A DNA stretch of 64,000 nt from Ferruginibacter sp. (GTDB lineage: Bacteria; Bacteroidota; Bacteroidia; Chitinophagales; Chitinophagaceae), in contig JAHBTO010000005.1 in the NCBI GenBank assembly GCA_019638525.1, positions 62,001 through 126,000 on the forward strand, read 5' to 3'. Shown here piece by piece: positions 25,944-35,834 of this stretch (the stretch's first letter is position 1; every line of letters starts with the position of its first letter). Position numbers and translations under genes: made by a program. The notes under the pieces are model-generated. The model worked only from the letters and a program-made list of their open reading frames with translations, was not told the DNA's origin and ran no database searches.

Positions 25944-27968
25944 ATGACCAGGATTGTGAAATGTATAGTAGCTGCCGGTTTATTGCTTGCAGTTATTACT
26001 ACCAATGCCCAAACAACAAAATTTATTGATGTAGCAAATATGGACCTGTCGGTAAAACCCGGCGATAATTTTTACCTGTATGCCAATGGTAACTGGATAA
26101 AAAATACACCGGTGCCTGCATCTAAAACAAGGTGGGGCAGCTTTGATGCTTTAGGCGAGGAAAGTTCGCAGGCATTAAAAGGCCTGTTGGAAGATGCAGC
26201 AAAAAAACCCGGAGAGAATGATATAATGAAACGTGTAGGCGATTATTATGCCAGTGGCATGGACAGCACCGCCATTGAAAAACTGGGCTATCAACCTATA
26301 AAGCCCTACCTGGATGCAATAAAAGACCTTGCATCAAAAGCGCAGGTATTAACCTACATAAATTATTTACGTGCCAATTCAATCTGCTCGCCTTTGTACC
26401 GTATTGGCGTAGGGCAGGATGCTAAAAATGTAACGCAATATATTATCAATATTGGCCAGGGAGGCACTACCCTGCCCGACCGGGATTATTATTTAAAAAA
26501 TGATGCCCGCAGTTCAAAAATACGCACCGAGTATGCAGCCTATATTGCAAAACTATTTTCACTATGCGGATTGGAAGAATACAAGGCATTGGCAAATTCT
26601 TTTACTGTCATACACATAGAAACTGTTTTGGCTGGCGCACAAATGAGCCGTGTAGAAATGCGAAACCCCGAAAAACTTTATAACAAATTTTCTATTGCAG
26701 GCTTAACCGCTATAACACCTAATTTAAACTGGCAGGATATATTACCACAGCTTGGTTATAAAACTATAGTTGACAACATGGTTGTTAGTAACCCAAAATT
26801 TATGAAAACTGTAGATTCGTTATTAAGCGCTGTGCCTTTAGAAGACTGGAAAATTTACCTGCAATGGAATGTAATGAAAGATGCTGCGCCCTACCTGAGC
26901 AGCGATTTTGTAAAAGCAAACTTTTTATTTAACCAGGCGCTTAGCGGCCAAAAAGAACAAACCCCACGCTGGCAACGCATGAGCAGTTTGGTTGACAGGC
27001 AACTGGGCGACCTGCTGGGCCAGTTATATGTAGATAAATATTTTAACCAGGCAGCTAAAGTGCGTATGCTTGAACTGGTTAAAAACCTGGAGCAAACTTT
27101 TGACAACCGCATTAGAAAATTAGACTGGATGAGCGCCGAAACAAAACAGCGGGCATTAGCCAAATTACATGCGTTTGTAGAAAAAATTGGCTTCCCGGAT
27201 AAATGGAAAAACTATGACGGACTTGTAATTAAAAGAGACGATTTCCTGGGTAATGTACGCCGTTGCAACCAATGGCATTATAATTACAATATCAACAAAC
27301 TGGGTAAACCAATTGATAAAACCGAATGGGGAATGACACCACCTACTGTAAATGCATATTACAGCGCTCAAAAAAATGAAATTGTTTTTCCGGCAGGTAT
27401 TTTACGTTTACCATTTTTTGATTTTAAAGCGGATGATGCTATTAATTATGGAGGCATTGGCGCAGTAATAGGCCACGAGATGACGCATGGATTTGATGAC
27501 CAGGGAAGGCAATTTGATGCTGATGGCAACCTCAACGATTGGTGGACCAAAGCCGATGCAGACGAATTTAAAAAACGTGCCGATGAAGTTGTGAAACAAT
27601 ATGATGCATACACCATTCTTGACACTTTACATGTAAATGGCAGGTTAACACTTGGCGAAAACCTGGCCGACCTTGGTGGTTTAAGCATAGCTTACGAAGC
27701 ATTTAAAAATACTAAAGAAGGCAAAAGCAATAAAAAAATTGATGGGTTTACACCCGATCAGCGTTTCTTTTTAAACTGGAGCCAGATATGGCGAAATAAT
27801 ATTTTACCCGAAGCAGCAGCACAACGTATTCTTACCGACAGCCACTCACCGGGCATGTACCGCAGTAATGGCCCCTTAACCAATATGGATGCTTTTTATA
27901 AAGCCTTTAATGTAAAACCCGGCGATGCAATGTACAAAGCGCCTGATAAAAGAATAAAAATTTGGTGA
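25944..27968 (+). CDS. M13-family (neprilysin/PepO-like) metallopeptidase
   Basis: This 674-residue secreted zinc endopeptidase has a signal peptide ending near TTNAQT. The zinc site is HEMTH (His511, Glu512, His515), with the third ligand Glu572 in GENLADLGGL and the conserved Asp576. The NAYYSAQKNEIVFPAGIL substrate-binding segment (key residues Asn-Ala-Tyr-Tyr) and the C-terminal WRNN...HSPG...RSNGPL...F are all present, as in complete members. It cleaves oligopeptides, probably in the periplasm. It is a single gene closed by a strong terminator. Confidence 0.95.
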   Translation: MTRIVKCIVAAGLLLAVITTNAQTTKFIDVANMDLSVKPGDNFYLYANGNWIKNTPVPASKTRWGSFDALGEESSQALKGLLEDAAKKPGENDIMKRVGDYYASGMDSTAIEKLGYQPIKPYLDAIKDLASKAQVLTYINYLRANSICSPLYRIGVGQDAKNVTQYIINIGQGGTTLPDRDYYLKNDARSSKIRTEYAAYIAKLFSLCGLEEYKALANSFTVIHIETVLAGAQMSRVEMRNPEKLYNKFSIAGLTAITPNLNWQDILPQLGYKTIVDNMVVSNPKFMKTVDSLLSAVPLEDWKIYLQWNVMKDAAPYLSSDFVKANFLFNQALSGQKEQTPRWQRMSSLVDRQLGDLLGQLYVDKYFNQAAKVRMLELVKNLEQTFDNRIRKLDWMSAETKQRALAKLHAFVEKIGFPDKWKNYDGLVIKRDDFLGNVRRCNQWHYNYNINKLGKPIDKTEWGMTPPTVNAYYSAQKNEIVFPAGILRLPFFDFKADDAINYGGIGAVIGHEMTHGFDDQGRQFDADGNLNDWWTKADADEFKKRADEVVKQYDAYTILDTLHVNGRLTLGENLADLGGLSIAYEAFKNTKEGKSNKKIDGFTPDQRFFLNWSQIWRNNILPEAAAQRILTDSHSPGMYRSNGPLTNMDAFYKAFNVKPGDAMYKAPDKRIKIW

Positions 27969-27984
27969 TATAATCAATTATTAA

Positions 27985-28018
27985 AAAAACGGGATGCAAA
28001 AAAAGCATCCCGTTTTTT
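27985..28018 (+). terminator. Strong intrinsic terminator after the M13 peptidase
   Basis: The stem AAAAACGGGATGC / GCATCCCGTTTTT with a 7-A loop is followed by further T. It begins 17 bases after the stop codon. Confidence 0.92.
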
Positions 28019-28123
28019 ATTTAGAAAAAATCTTGTAGTAAAAAAGGTAGTCACTATATCTATGAACCAAACATTAATTGATAGTATTTCTGTAATATCA
28101 TTAATGCATGTTCCATATTACGC

Positions 28124-28543
28124 CTAAACTATTTCATGTTTATACAAATAAGGTATAATAAAAACCACACAAAGTGCTGTGATGATAATGATACCTGTTA
28201 AAAGCTCCCTAAACTCAATTGTTAACGAAGGTATTGATGACCTTTGTACAGACTGGGTGCCAATAACCAACAACACAGTTATTAATACACTTAATGCCTG
28301 GAAAATTAATCCGCCTTTTTTTATGTAATGCCGAAAAAAGTAATAAACTATACCTGCCAGTGTAGCCAGTATCAGCATGGCAAAAATAATGGTAGAAACA
28401 TTTATCATTTCCGACAGGTGAAAACCAATACTGTATCTTATAATTGCATTATACAGTAAGCACAACACGGTGGCGGTAATACCGGCAAACAGGCCGGCTA
28501 AAAGAGATTTTGAAAACTCTGTTTGGTCATACTCGAAATTCAT
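28124..28543 (-). CDS. Small four-helix membrane protein of unknown function
   Basis: This 139-residue protein has four hydrophobic helices, at about residues 13-37, 46-67, 78-98 and 112-133. The N-terminus is acidic and cytoplasmic-looking (MNFEYDQTEF). Glycines in the first helix (LLAGLFAGITATVL) resemble small YtxH- or DUF-type membrane proteins, but I recognise no family. It stands alone between the M13 terminator and a divergent secreted-protein gene. Confidence 0.65.
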   Translation of the reverse strand: MNFEYDQTEFSKSLLAGLFAGITATVLCLLYNAIIRYSIGFHLSEMINVSTIIFAMLILATLAGIVYYFFRHYIKKGGLIFQALSVLITVLLVIGTQSVQRSSIPSLTIEFRELLTGIIIITALCVVFIIPYLYKHEIV

Positions 28544-28814
28544 AATTAGAAAGTTTAAGATGGAAAATATTTTAGCCTTACTTATGCAATATTATTACAT
28601 CGCTTAGCTGTTTACCATAAAATTACTTCTATAAAATGTTGTTGAAATGTTATTACAGATAAATCGGGGCTATACAGCATTTATTTAAAACTACTCGCAA
28701 TCACTTCCAATATCAAAATGTTTTAAAAAGATATTCTCCGTAATTTTAAATGCCGGTATTATTTATTTTACAGGTTATTGTTACATTTTTTTTACCGGAA
28801 GAAAATTTAATAAA

Positions 28815-29291
28815 ATGAACAGGTTACTACTTTTCTTCTTATTGCTATGTACTGGCATAGTATCTAATGGCCAGGCTATTTATCCGTACCAGGATATAAA
28901 ATTGGAAAAGCCATCGGATTATATTGAAACGGAACCTTTTGCTTTATCTGCAGCCAATTATGTTTTAACAACCACATTTGATGCCGAAAGTATTAGCAGG
29001 CAAAATGCTGTAAAGTTTTTAGCTGATTGGGTATCGGGAGCAAAAAAATATAATTTTTACATGCAGAATGTTGCGGAATATATAAGAAGCGATATTGACC
29101 TGCTTAGCCTGTTTATTGCTGCTATGGCCAAATACAACCTTGAGCATAAACAAAATCCTGCCGATGCACTTACTGTAGAAAAAAATGCTTGCAGGATGGT
29201 GCTGGATTATTGCAATAAGCCGGCCAATAAATTTAATCTTAAAAAGAAGTTTAGGAAAAAACTTGAAGAAAATGCAGTACCAACAAACTAA
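28815..29291 (+). CDS. Secreted protein of unknown function, first of a pair with a TPR protein
   Basis: This 158-residue protein has a signal peptide ending NGQA (residue ~21). The mature part is helical and mildly basic at the end (NLKKKFRKKLEEN). It contains the conserved-looking segments FLADWVSGAKKYNFYMQNVAEYI and ALTVEKNACRMVLDYC (key residues Trp and Asn-x2-Cys). No catalytic motif is seen. The next gene starts four bases after its stop, so the two are almost certainly translated from one message and may work together in the periplasm. Confidence 0.65.
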   Translation: MNRLLLFFLLLCTGIVSNGQAIYPYQDIKLEKPSDYIETEPFALSAANYVLTTTFDAESISRQNAVKFLADWVSGAKKYNFYMQNVAEYIRSDIDLLSLFIAAMAKYNLEHKQNPADALTVEKNACRMVLDYCNKPANKFNLKKKFRKKLEENAVPTN

Positions 29292-29295
29292 AAAA

Positions 29296-30327
29296 ATGTA
29301 CATGAAAAACATTGTTGGCTTGGTCTTAAGTTTTATTTTTTCAATTACAGTAGTATTTGCCCAGCAAAACACCGTTGCAAATTTGATAGCCGAAGGTGTG
29401 AAACTGCACGACAGGGGCGATTATAGCGGAGCAATTGAAAAATATAAACAGGCTCTTAAGATTGACAAAAATTCGCAACAGGCCAATTATGAATTAGCAT
29501 CAACTTATTATGCGTATAAAAAATTCGATGAATCATTAACTTATTGCAATAAAGTGATTGCAGCCAACAATGGATATGTTGACCAGGCATATATCTTAAA
29601 AGGATCTATACTGGATGAATCTGGCAAACATACACAGGCATTAAAAACATATAAAGAAGGAATTAAAAAATATACAAACAACAGCCTGTTGTATTACAAC
29701 CTGGCCTTAACTGCATTTAACCTTAAAGAATACAAAGATGCCGATAATGCACTAATGAAAGGGCTAAAAATAAACCCATCGCATGCAAGTAGCCACTTAT
29801 TACTTGGCTACAGTATGAGTGTACAAGGTAACCGCATAAAAAGCATTTTAGCACTTGGTAATTTTTTAATGCTGGAGCCTACAGGTAAAAGAGCCGAAAG
29901 TGCATTGGCATTATACGAAGATGAATTAAACAAACATGTAAAAAATAATGATAGCGGCGGTGTAAATATAACAGTGCCCTTTTCAAAAAAAGATGAAGAG
30001 TTTAGCTCTGCCGATTTAATGTTGTCATTAATGCAATCATCAAACAATAATGAATCCAATAAAGGCAAATCAAAATATGAGCTATTGGCAGAAAATATGA
30101 AATCATTGTTTTCGATGCTGGGCGAATTAAAAAAAGAAAATAAAGGTTTTTGGTGGGAATTTTATGTTGGCTTTTATAATGCACTTAACAATGCCGGCCA
30201 TACAGAAACATTCTGTTATTATATTAACCAGGCAAAAAAAGATAATTCGGTTTATACCTGGTTACAGGATAACAATAAAAAGTATTCAGATTTTTCGAAC
30301 TGGTATATTTCTTATAAACGAAATTAA
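29296..30327 (+). CDS. Secreted tetratricopeptide-repeat protein
   Basis: This 343-residue protein has a signal peptide (MKNIVGLVLSFIFSITVVFAQ). At least five TPR units follow: GVKLHDRGDYSGAIEKYKQAL, ANYELASTYYAYKKFDESLTYCNKVI, AYILKGSILDESGKHTQALKTYKEG, LYYNLALTAFNLKEYKDADNALMKG and ASSHLLLGYSMSVQG (repeat marks Gly/Ala and Tyr). The last ~120 residues are a conserved-looking non-TPR domain with GFWWEFYVGFYNAL. ATG at 29296 or 29302 fits; longer frames begin inside the preceding gene. It stops 4 bases before the convergent cysteine desulfurase gene. Confidence 0.8.
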   Translation: MYMKNIVGLVLSFIFSITVVFAQQNTVANLIAEGVKLHDRGDYSGAIEKYKQALKIDKNSQQANYELASTYYAYKKFDESLTYCNKVIAANNGYVDQAYILKGSILDESGKHTQALKTYKEGIKKYTNNSLLYYNLALTAFNLKEYKDADNALMKGLKINPSHASSHLLLGYSMSVQGNRIKSILALGNFLMLEPTGKRAESALALYEDELNKHVKNNDSGGVNITVPFSKKDEEFSSADLMLSLMQSSNNNESNKGKSKYELLAENMKSLFSMLGELKKENKGFWWEFYVGFYNALNNAGHTETFCYYINQAKKDNSVYTWLQDNNKKYSDFSNWYISYKRN

Positions 30328-30331
30328 CCTG

Positions 30332-31459
30332 TTAAACCAGTTCTTTTAACTTCGCCACCACCGTATCAACTTCGGCCTTAGTATTATGCCTGCTAAAACT
30401 AAAGCGAACAGTAACCTGGTTGGGATTATTATTGATGGCACGAATTACATGGCTTCCCTGGTCGGCGCCGCTTGTACATGCGCTGCCACCGCTGGCGCAA
30501 ATATTGTTGATATCGAGGTTAAATAAAATCATTTCCGATTTTTCTGTTTTGGGAAATCCTGCACTCAACACCGTATATAAACTTCTGCCAAGCGGATCGC
30601 CGTTGAAGGAAACGCCTTTGATATTTTTTTTCAGCTCATCCATCATGTAATATTTCAACGTGCCAATGTAAGCCGTATCTTCTTCCATTGTAGCAGTAGC
30701 CATTTCCAATGCTTTTGCAAAACCCACTATACCGTACAGGTTTTCGGTACCGGCACGCATGTTACGCTCTTGCGAGCCGCCGTGTACAAATGGTTTTATT
30801 TTTACATTTTCGTTTATATATAGCATGCCCACACCTTTGGGCCCATGAAATTTATGTGCAGCACCGGTAATAAAATGTACAGGTGTTTTTCTAAGGTCAA
30901 ACGGAAGATGGCCTACCGTTTGCACTGTATCGCTGTGAAAAATTGCGCCATACAATTTGCACAGTTCGCCCACTGCATTTATGTCAAGGATATTTCCAAT
31001 TTCATTATTGGCATGCATCAGGGTTACAAATGTTTTTTCGTCGCTGGCAGCCAGTAATTTTTCAAGGTCGTCAATATCTACATGGCCATTGGGTAATAAT
31101 TTCACATAGCTCACTTTGGCTATATCCTGGTTATCTATATGCTCTACAGAATGGGTTACAGCATGGTGTTCTATTGGCGAAGTGATAATATGCCTGCAAC
31201 CTAGGTCCCTGATGGCGCAGGTTATTGCCGTATTACTGCTTTCGGTGCCACCACTGGTAAAAAATATTTCTGCAGGGTGTGCATTTAATATTTTAGCAAC
31301 GCTTTTACGAGCCGTTTCTATAGCCATACGGGTTTCTCTTCCATATGAATAAATAGAAGATGGATTTCCAAATTTTTCGGTTAAATACGGCATCATTGTT
31401 TCCAAAACTGTTGGGTCAAGGGCCGTAGTTGCTGCATTGTCAAAATAAATACGGTTCAT
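30332..31459 (-). CDS. Cysteine desulfurase (NifS/IscS-like)
   Basis: This 375-residue PLP enzyme of aminotransferase class V removes sulfur from cysteine and passes it on as a persulfide for Fe-S clusters or thiolated tRNA. The opening IYFDNAATTALDP, FTSGGTESSNTAI and the PLP lysine Lys203 in GAAHKFHGPKG are present. The persulfide cysteine is Cys328 in SGGSACTSG, with an extra Cys321 nearby. The short catalytic loop and GSACTSG pattern are those of the NifS/IscS group rather than SufS. It sits 13 bases after glmM in the same direction; no iscU or suf genes are adjacent. Confidence 0.9.
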   Translation of the reverse strand: MNRIYFDNAATTALDPTVLETMMPYLTEKFGNPSSIYSYGRETRMAIETARKSVAKILNAHPAEIFFTSGGTESSNTAITCAIRDLGCRHIITSPIEHHAVTHSVEHIDNQDIAKVSYVKLLPNGHVDIDDLEKLLAASDEKTFVTLMHANNEIGNILDINAVGELCKLYGAIFHSDTVQTVGHLPFDLRKTPVHFITGAAHKFHGPKGVGMLYINENVKIKPFVHGGSQERNMRAGTENLYGIVGFAKALEMATATMEEDTAYIGTLKYYMMDELKKNIKGVSFNGDPLGRSLYTVLSAGFPKTEKSEMILFNLDINNICASGGSACTSGADQGSHVIRAINNNPNQVTVRFSFSRHNTKAEVDTVVAKLKELV

Positions 31460-31472
31460 CGTTAATTAAAGT

Positions 31473-32852
31473 TTACATCATCTTACCTATATCCTGCATC
31501 AGTTTCTTGGCTATGTTATCTGCTTTTGATTCATAATCGCTTTCGGCATAAATGCGTATGATAGGTTCGGTATTGCTTGTTCGTAAATGTACCCAGTCAT
31601 TTTCAAATTCAATCTTTAAGCCATCCTCTGTATTTATTGGATGGTTTTTATAAATGTTTTTTATGTTTTCGAAAATGGTTTTTACATCAGTACCGTTTAC
31701 CAACTCTATTTTATTTTTACTGATGAAATAATCTGGATATGTGCTGCGTAATTTTTTGATACTTTTTTTGCTGTTGGCAAGGTGTGTTAAAAAAAGTGCA
31801 ATTCCTATCAATGCATCTCTTCCGTAATGCAGGTCGGGTACAATAATACCACCATTGCCTTCGCCACCAATTACCGCATCCACAGCTTTCATTTTGCTCA
31901 CCACATTTACTTCGCCTACCATGCTTGGAAAATATTGGCCACCATGTTTTAATGTAACATCTTTTAATGCTTTTGTTGATGACATGTTTGAAACTGTATT
32001 TCCCTTACGCTTGCTTAAAATATAATCGGCCACTGCCACCAGGGTATATTCTTCGCCAAACATGCTTCCATCTTCACAAACAAAACAAAGCCGATCCACA
32101 TCCGGATCTACTGCAATACCTAAATCGGCATTATGTTTTACTACGGCATTGCTCAGTTCTTTCAAATGTTCGGGCAGGGGTTCGGGATTATGGGCAAATT
32201 TCCCATTCACCGTTTCATTCAGTACCACCACTTCACTAACGCCTAATTGTTTTAATAATGCCGGTACCGCAATGGCGCCTGTGCTGTTAACGGCATCAAC
32301 CACCACTTTAAAACCCCTGTTTTTTATGGCAGCAGTATCTACCAGTTTATATTTAAGTATGGCATCAATATGTTTCTGTAATAAACTTTCGTTTTTTGTA
32401 TAAGTGCCCAGTTTATCAATTGGGGCAAATTTAAATTCTTCTTTTTCAGCCGATTTTAATATTCGTTTACCATCTTCTGCACTTATAAATTCGCCTTTAC
32501 TGTTTAATAATTTAAGTGCATTCCATTCTTTTGGGTTGTGGCTGGCTGTTAAAATGATACCACCTGCAGCTTCTTCAAATACCACCGCCATCTCTACCGT
32601 TGGTGTTGTGCTTAATCCAAGGTCAACCACATCAAGTCCCAAACCAATTAAAGTGTTAGATACAAGGCTGCTCACCATTTGTCCGCTAATGCGGCCATCA
32701 CGGCCAATAACTATTTTTTTGTTGTTTTCTTTTTGCAAAATCCAACTACCATAAGCTGCTGCAAACTTAACAATGTCGATAGGTGTAAGGTTATCATTTG
32801 TATTTCCGCCAATAGTGCCACGTATGCCCGAAATGCTCTTTATCAATGCCAT
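31473..32852 (-). CDS. glmM: Phosphoglucosamine mutase
   Basis: This 459-residue alpha-D-phosphohexomutase interconverts glucosamine-6-phosphate and glucosamine-1-phosphate on the way to UDP-GlcNAc, for peptidoglycan and LPS. The phosphoserine loop is TASHNP (Ser104). The Mg loop is DPDVDRL, the sugar-binding loop GGEGNGG, and the phosphate-binding loop RTSNTEPIIRIYAE. The Bacteroidota form is normal in length. GlmM is preferred over a phosphomannomutase because of the N-terminal SISGIRGTIG, but the two cannot be fully separated by eye. It is the first gene of a two-gene unit with the cysteine desulfurase. Confidence 0.85.
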   Translation of the reverse strand: MALIKSISGIRGTIGGNTNDNLTPIDIVKFAAAYGSWILQKENNKKIVIGRDGRISGQMVSSLVSNTLIGLGLDVVDLGLSTTPTVEMAVVFEEAAGGIILTASHNPKEWNALKLLNSKGEFISAEDGKRILKSAEKEEFKFAPIDKLGTYTKNESLLQKHIDAILKYKLVDTAAIKNRGFKVVVDAVNSTGAIAVPALLKQLGVSEVVVLNETVNGKFAHNPEPLPEHLKELSNAVVKHNADLGIAVDPDVDRLCFVCEDGSMFGEEYTLVAVADYILSKRKGNTVSNMSSTKALKDVTLKHGGQYFPSMVGEVNVVSKMKAVDAVIGGEGNGGIIVPDLHYGRDALIGIALFLTHLANSKKSIKKLRSTYPDYFISKNKIELVNGTDVKTIFENIKNIYKNHPINTEDGLKIEFENDWVHLRTSNTEPIIRIYAESDYESKADNIAKKLMQDIGKMM

Positions 32853-32963
32853 TATAAAACCTTTTTAGGGATGGCAAAGATATGAAACAGTTTCCAGTTG
32901 CTGAACTGGCATTTAGCAATTGCATGCTCTTTTGAAATTTTTTAACCACTGCCTGCATTCCTT

Positions 32964-32971
32964 TAACTTTG
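32964..32971 (+). promoter_or_regulatory. -7 element next to the methyltransferase start
   Basis: TAACTTTG fits TAnnTTTG and ends 5 bases before the ATG at 32977. If used, the transcript would begin at or within a base or two of the start codon, a leaderless message. The only TTTG upstream (32931) is 29 bases away, longer than usual. Confidence 0.4.
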
Positions 32972-32976
32972 TATAT

Positions 32977-33720
32977 ATGCAACAAACCTGGTTTAAAGAT
33001 TGGTTCAATTCATCCTACTATCATTTGCTTTATTTTAAAAGAGATCACAGGGAAGCTGCAGTTTTTATTGACAACCTTATCAATTACCTGCAACCGGCCC
33101 CTGGCAGCCGTATGCTTGATGTGGCCTGTGGCAAAGGGCGCCATTCCATTCAACTGGCAAATAAAGGTTTTGATGTAACCGGCATCGATTTAAGCGATTA
33201 CAGCATTAATGAAGCCTTACAACATGCCCATGAAAACCTTCATTTTTTTAAACACGATATGCGGTTGCCCTTTAGCATAAATTATTTTGATTATGCCTTT
33301 AATTTTTTCACCAGCTTTGGTTATTTTAAAACACGCCGTGAACACGATAATGCTATACGCACCATTGCAAAATCTTTAAAAAAAGACGGTGTATTTGTTA
33401 TGGATTACCTGAATGTGCATTATGCTGAAGACCACCTGGTACACCAATCGCAAAAAGAAATTGAGGGTATTACATTTATCATCACCAAGTGGTTTGATGA
33501 AACACATTTTTACAAGAAAGTTATTATAGAAGACGAAGGATTTGAAGAACCATTTGTATTTACAGAAAAGGTAGCTAAGTTTTCGCTGGGCGATTTTACC
33601 GAAATGTTTGCTTACCAGGGATTGCAAATACAGGAAGTATTTGGCGATTATGATTTTGGTATTTATGATGTAAAAAAATCGCAACGCATGTTAATGATTG
33701 CAAAAAAAGTGAACGTTTAA
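32977..33720 (+). CDS. Class I SAM-dependent methyltransferase
   Basis: This protein of ~247 residues begins MQQTWFKDWFNSSYYHLLY and has a clear SAM fold. MLDVACGKGRHSIQLA is motif I, VTGIDLSDYSIN is motif II, and FDYAFNFFTSFGYF occupies the motif IV position. The opening FKDWFNS-x-YYHLLYF-x-R-D-x-x-EA is a recurrent signature of a Bacteroidota methyltransferase group annotated only as 'class I SAM'. The substrate is unknown. An in-frame start 57 bases upstream is less likely because the -7 element lies between. It is divergent from glmM. Confidence 0.85.
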   Translation: MQQTWFKDWFNSSYYHLLYFKRDHREAAVFIDNLINYLQPAPGSRMLDVACGKGRHSIQLANKGFDVTGIDLSDYSINEALQHAHENLHFFKHDMRLPFSINYFDYAFNFFTSFGYFKTRREHDNAIRTIAKSLKKDGVFVMDYLNVHYAEDHLVHQSQKEIEGITFIITKWFDETHFYKKVIIEDEGFEEPFVFTEKVAKFSLGDFTEMFAYQGLQIQEVFGDYDFGIYDVKKSQRMLMIAKKVNV

Positions 33721-33790
33721 TTTTTTTGCTGCTGTTATTTACACCATTATGTTTTATTTATCTTTCCACAAATAACTCCAACAGGCTTTC

Positions 33791-35767
33791 TTATTTATTA
33801 TTAATAAGCATCCACCTGGCTGTTTCGTAAATAGCCGATGTAAGTTGCGATAAATGTGCTTTTACCGAATCTTGCTGCACATTATTTAACACCGGGAGGT
33901 TATTGCGTACGGGTACCAACTCTTCTTTTTTAATACGTATGTTTTTCCGGAAATAATAATCATTATTTACCACGCCAATCCACCCGGGGGCATGATAAAT
34001 AATGAATGCCGCATCTTCTTTTTTGTTTGTATCAAGCAGGTCTCGGCCAAGCGTAGTATTTAAATAAGGTTGTTGCAGCATGCCTGCAATGGTAGGTAAA
34101 ATATCTATTTGCGAAACCGCTTCAGTTCTTTTTTGAGGCATAAGTAATGCCGGTGCATAAAAAAGTAAAGGTACATGTTCATCACTAAGCCGTTGCTCTG
34201 TCCATGCCTGGGGGTAAATGGCAGAAGCATTTCCTTCCACGCCGTGATCACCGGTAAAAACAAAAATGGTATTATTAAAATAAGGGCTGTTTTTTGCGGC
34301 TTCCATAAATTTTTTAATACAATAATCGGTATATGCAAATGCATGGTATTCTTTCAGCGATTCAAACCCATACTTTACTAAATCTGCATCGGGTATTACC
34401 TCTCTTTTAAAATCAGTATCTTCTGCCGGTATATCAAATGGCCGGTGATTATCGGCTGTTTGTATAAATGCAAAAAATGGTTTTTGCTGTTTAGCCAGTA
34501 TATCATTTGCTTCTAAAAACAGGTTTTTATCGCTAATACCCCACACATTCAGGTTGGCTGCTTTATAATCTCCTTCTTCATAAACATGCAGGCTATCAAT
34601 ATTTTCAAACAGGCCTTTAAAATTATTAAACTGGCTTCTACCTCCCAGGAAATAAAATTTTTCGTATCCTTCAAAATTATTTACAATGGTGCGTTGTTTC
34701 ACCGATTCTTCATTACGGGTAGAAAATTTAGAAAGCTGTACATCGGGTATGCCGGTAAGTAAAGCAAAAACACCTCGTGCTGTACCAAATGTTGGTGTAA
34801 AACATCTTTCAAAAAAAATACCGTTGTTACACATTTCATTAAAATAAGGCGTACTGTTTAAGGGATTGCCACTCATACTACTTTTGTACATGCTAAAACT
34901 TTCGCAGATAACCACCACAATATTGGGCTGACTTTCTAAAGCCTTGCTGCCGGGCTGTATTAACCTTGTATAAGGATTATGCCCGTTGTTATTGTTTTGC
35001 AGTTGCAAAAACTTTGCAATAGTACTGTAATATTCTGCTGCCTTATTATTATGATCGGCTTTTCTAAACCTAAGTGTGGTAAAAAAATTCTGTAAAGGGT
35101 TTAAAGCAAGGTTACTTTTAAACTCATCATTTAAACCAAATGCCCTGAAAAAATCCAATGGTTTTACAGTTAAAAATCCATATACAAACCACCCCAACAA
35201 CAAAAGCGCTGCTGCATGCCATCGGCGGCGGTACGAAAATTTATGGATGTTGATATTTTTTTCAGTTACATCTACGTGCATGCGCCTAAACATCCATGTC
35301 ATCATCACTACTGCTCCGGCAAGGCCAAGTAGTATCCACACAATGGGGTAACTCTGCCACACCATTTGTAAACTCTCTCTTGGGTCTTCGGCAAAAATTA
35401 AAGCATCTGCATTAAGTCTTGCATTGATGTAAGCAAACTGTCCAAAATCGGCACCATAAAAAAATAAAACAAGAAGGGTTAAAAATCCTAAATAAATTGT
35501 CCATATTTTTTTATTCCGCTCGCTGTAAAATGGCGACAGGCGTGGATATAATGAAAGTACCGCAATGGGCAGCAGGATGATAGCAATCCAGCGCAGATCG
35601 TATTTTAACCCCAGCCAAAAAGCAGGGCCAAGTTCAAGCACACTAATATTTCCTGGTTTAAAACAGATAACTGTAGCTATACGAAATGCAGTGAATATAA
35701 ACAGGTATATGATGAATAGTTTTATTATCCACTGTATGGTTTTTGGTACACGCCTGCTGATGAGCAT
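33791..35767 (-). CDS. LTA-synthase-like membrane sulfatase (copy 1)
   Basis: This 658-residue protein has five N-terminal membrane helices (to about residue 205) and a periplasmic alkaline-phosphatase/sulfatase-fold domain. The active site is visible: VVICESF (Glu), TFGTARGVF (nucleophile Thr), QTADNHRPF (His) and FTGDHG (Asp-His), as in LtaS and OpgB. Such enzymes transfer glycerol-phosphate or similar head groups from phospholipids. A Gram-negative host has no lipoteichoic acid, so the target is probably a periplasmic glycan or a lipid head group. It lies 67 bases after a paralogue of the same layout. Confidence 0.9.
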   Translation of the reverse strand: MLISRRVPKTIQWIIKLFIIYLFIFTAFRIATVICFKPGNISVLELGPAFWLGLKYDLRWIAIILLPIAVLSLYPRLSPFYSERNKKIWTIYLGFLTLLVLFFYGADFGQFAYINARLNADALIFAEDPRESLQMVWQSYPIVWILLGLAGAVVMMTWMFRRMHVDVTEKNINIHKFSYRRRWHAAALLLLGWFVYGFLTVKPLDFFRAFGLNDEFKSNLALNPLQNFFTTLRFRKADHNNKAAEYYSTIAKFLQLQNNNNGHNPYTRLIQPGSKALESQPNIVVVICESFSMYKSSMSGNPLNSTPYFNEMCNNGIFFERCFTPTFGTARGVFALLTGIPDVQLSKFSTRNEESVKQRTIVNNFEGYEKFYFLGGRSQFNNFKGLFENIDSLHVYEEGDYKAANLNVWGISDKNLFLEANDILAKQQKPFFAFIQTADNHRPFDIPAEDTDFKREVIPDADLVKYGFESLKEYHAFAYTDYCIKKFMEAAKNSPYFNNTIFVFTGDHGVEGNASAIYPQAWTEQRLSDEHVPLLFYAPALLMPQKRTEAVSQIDILPTIAGMLQQPYLNTTLGRDLLDTNKKEDAAFIIYHAPGWIGVVNNDYYFRKNIRIKKEELVPVRNNLPVLNNVQQDSVKAHLSQLTSAIYETARWMLINNK

Positions 35768-35834
35768 ATTGGTAATTACTTAGCCTGAACAAAGAAAGCG
35801 AATATACTGAAATAGTACTTTATTAAATTCACAG

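Noticed and set aside
29185..29295. Extended start of the secreted TPR protein
   Set aside because: It would run inside the preceding gene and would bury the signal peptide at residue 40.
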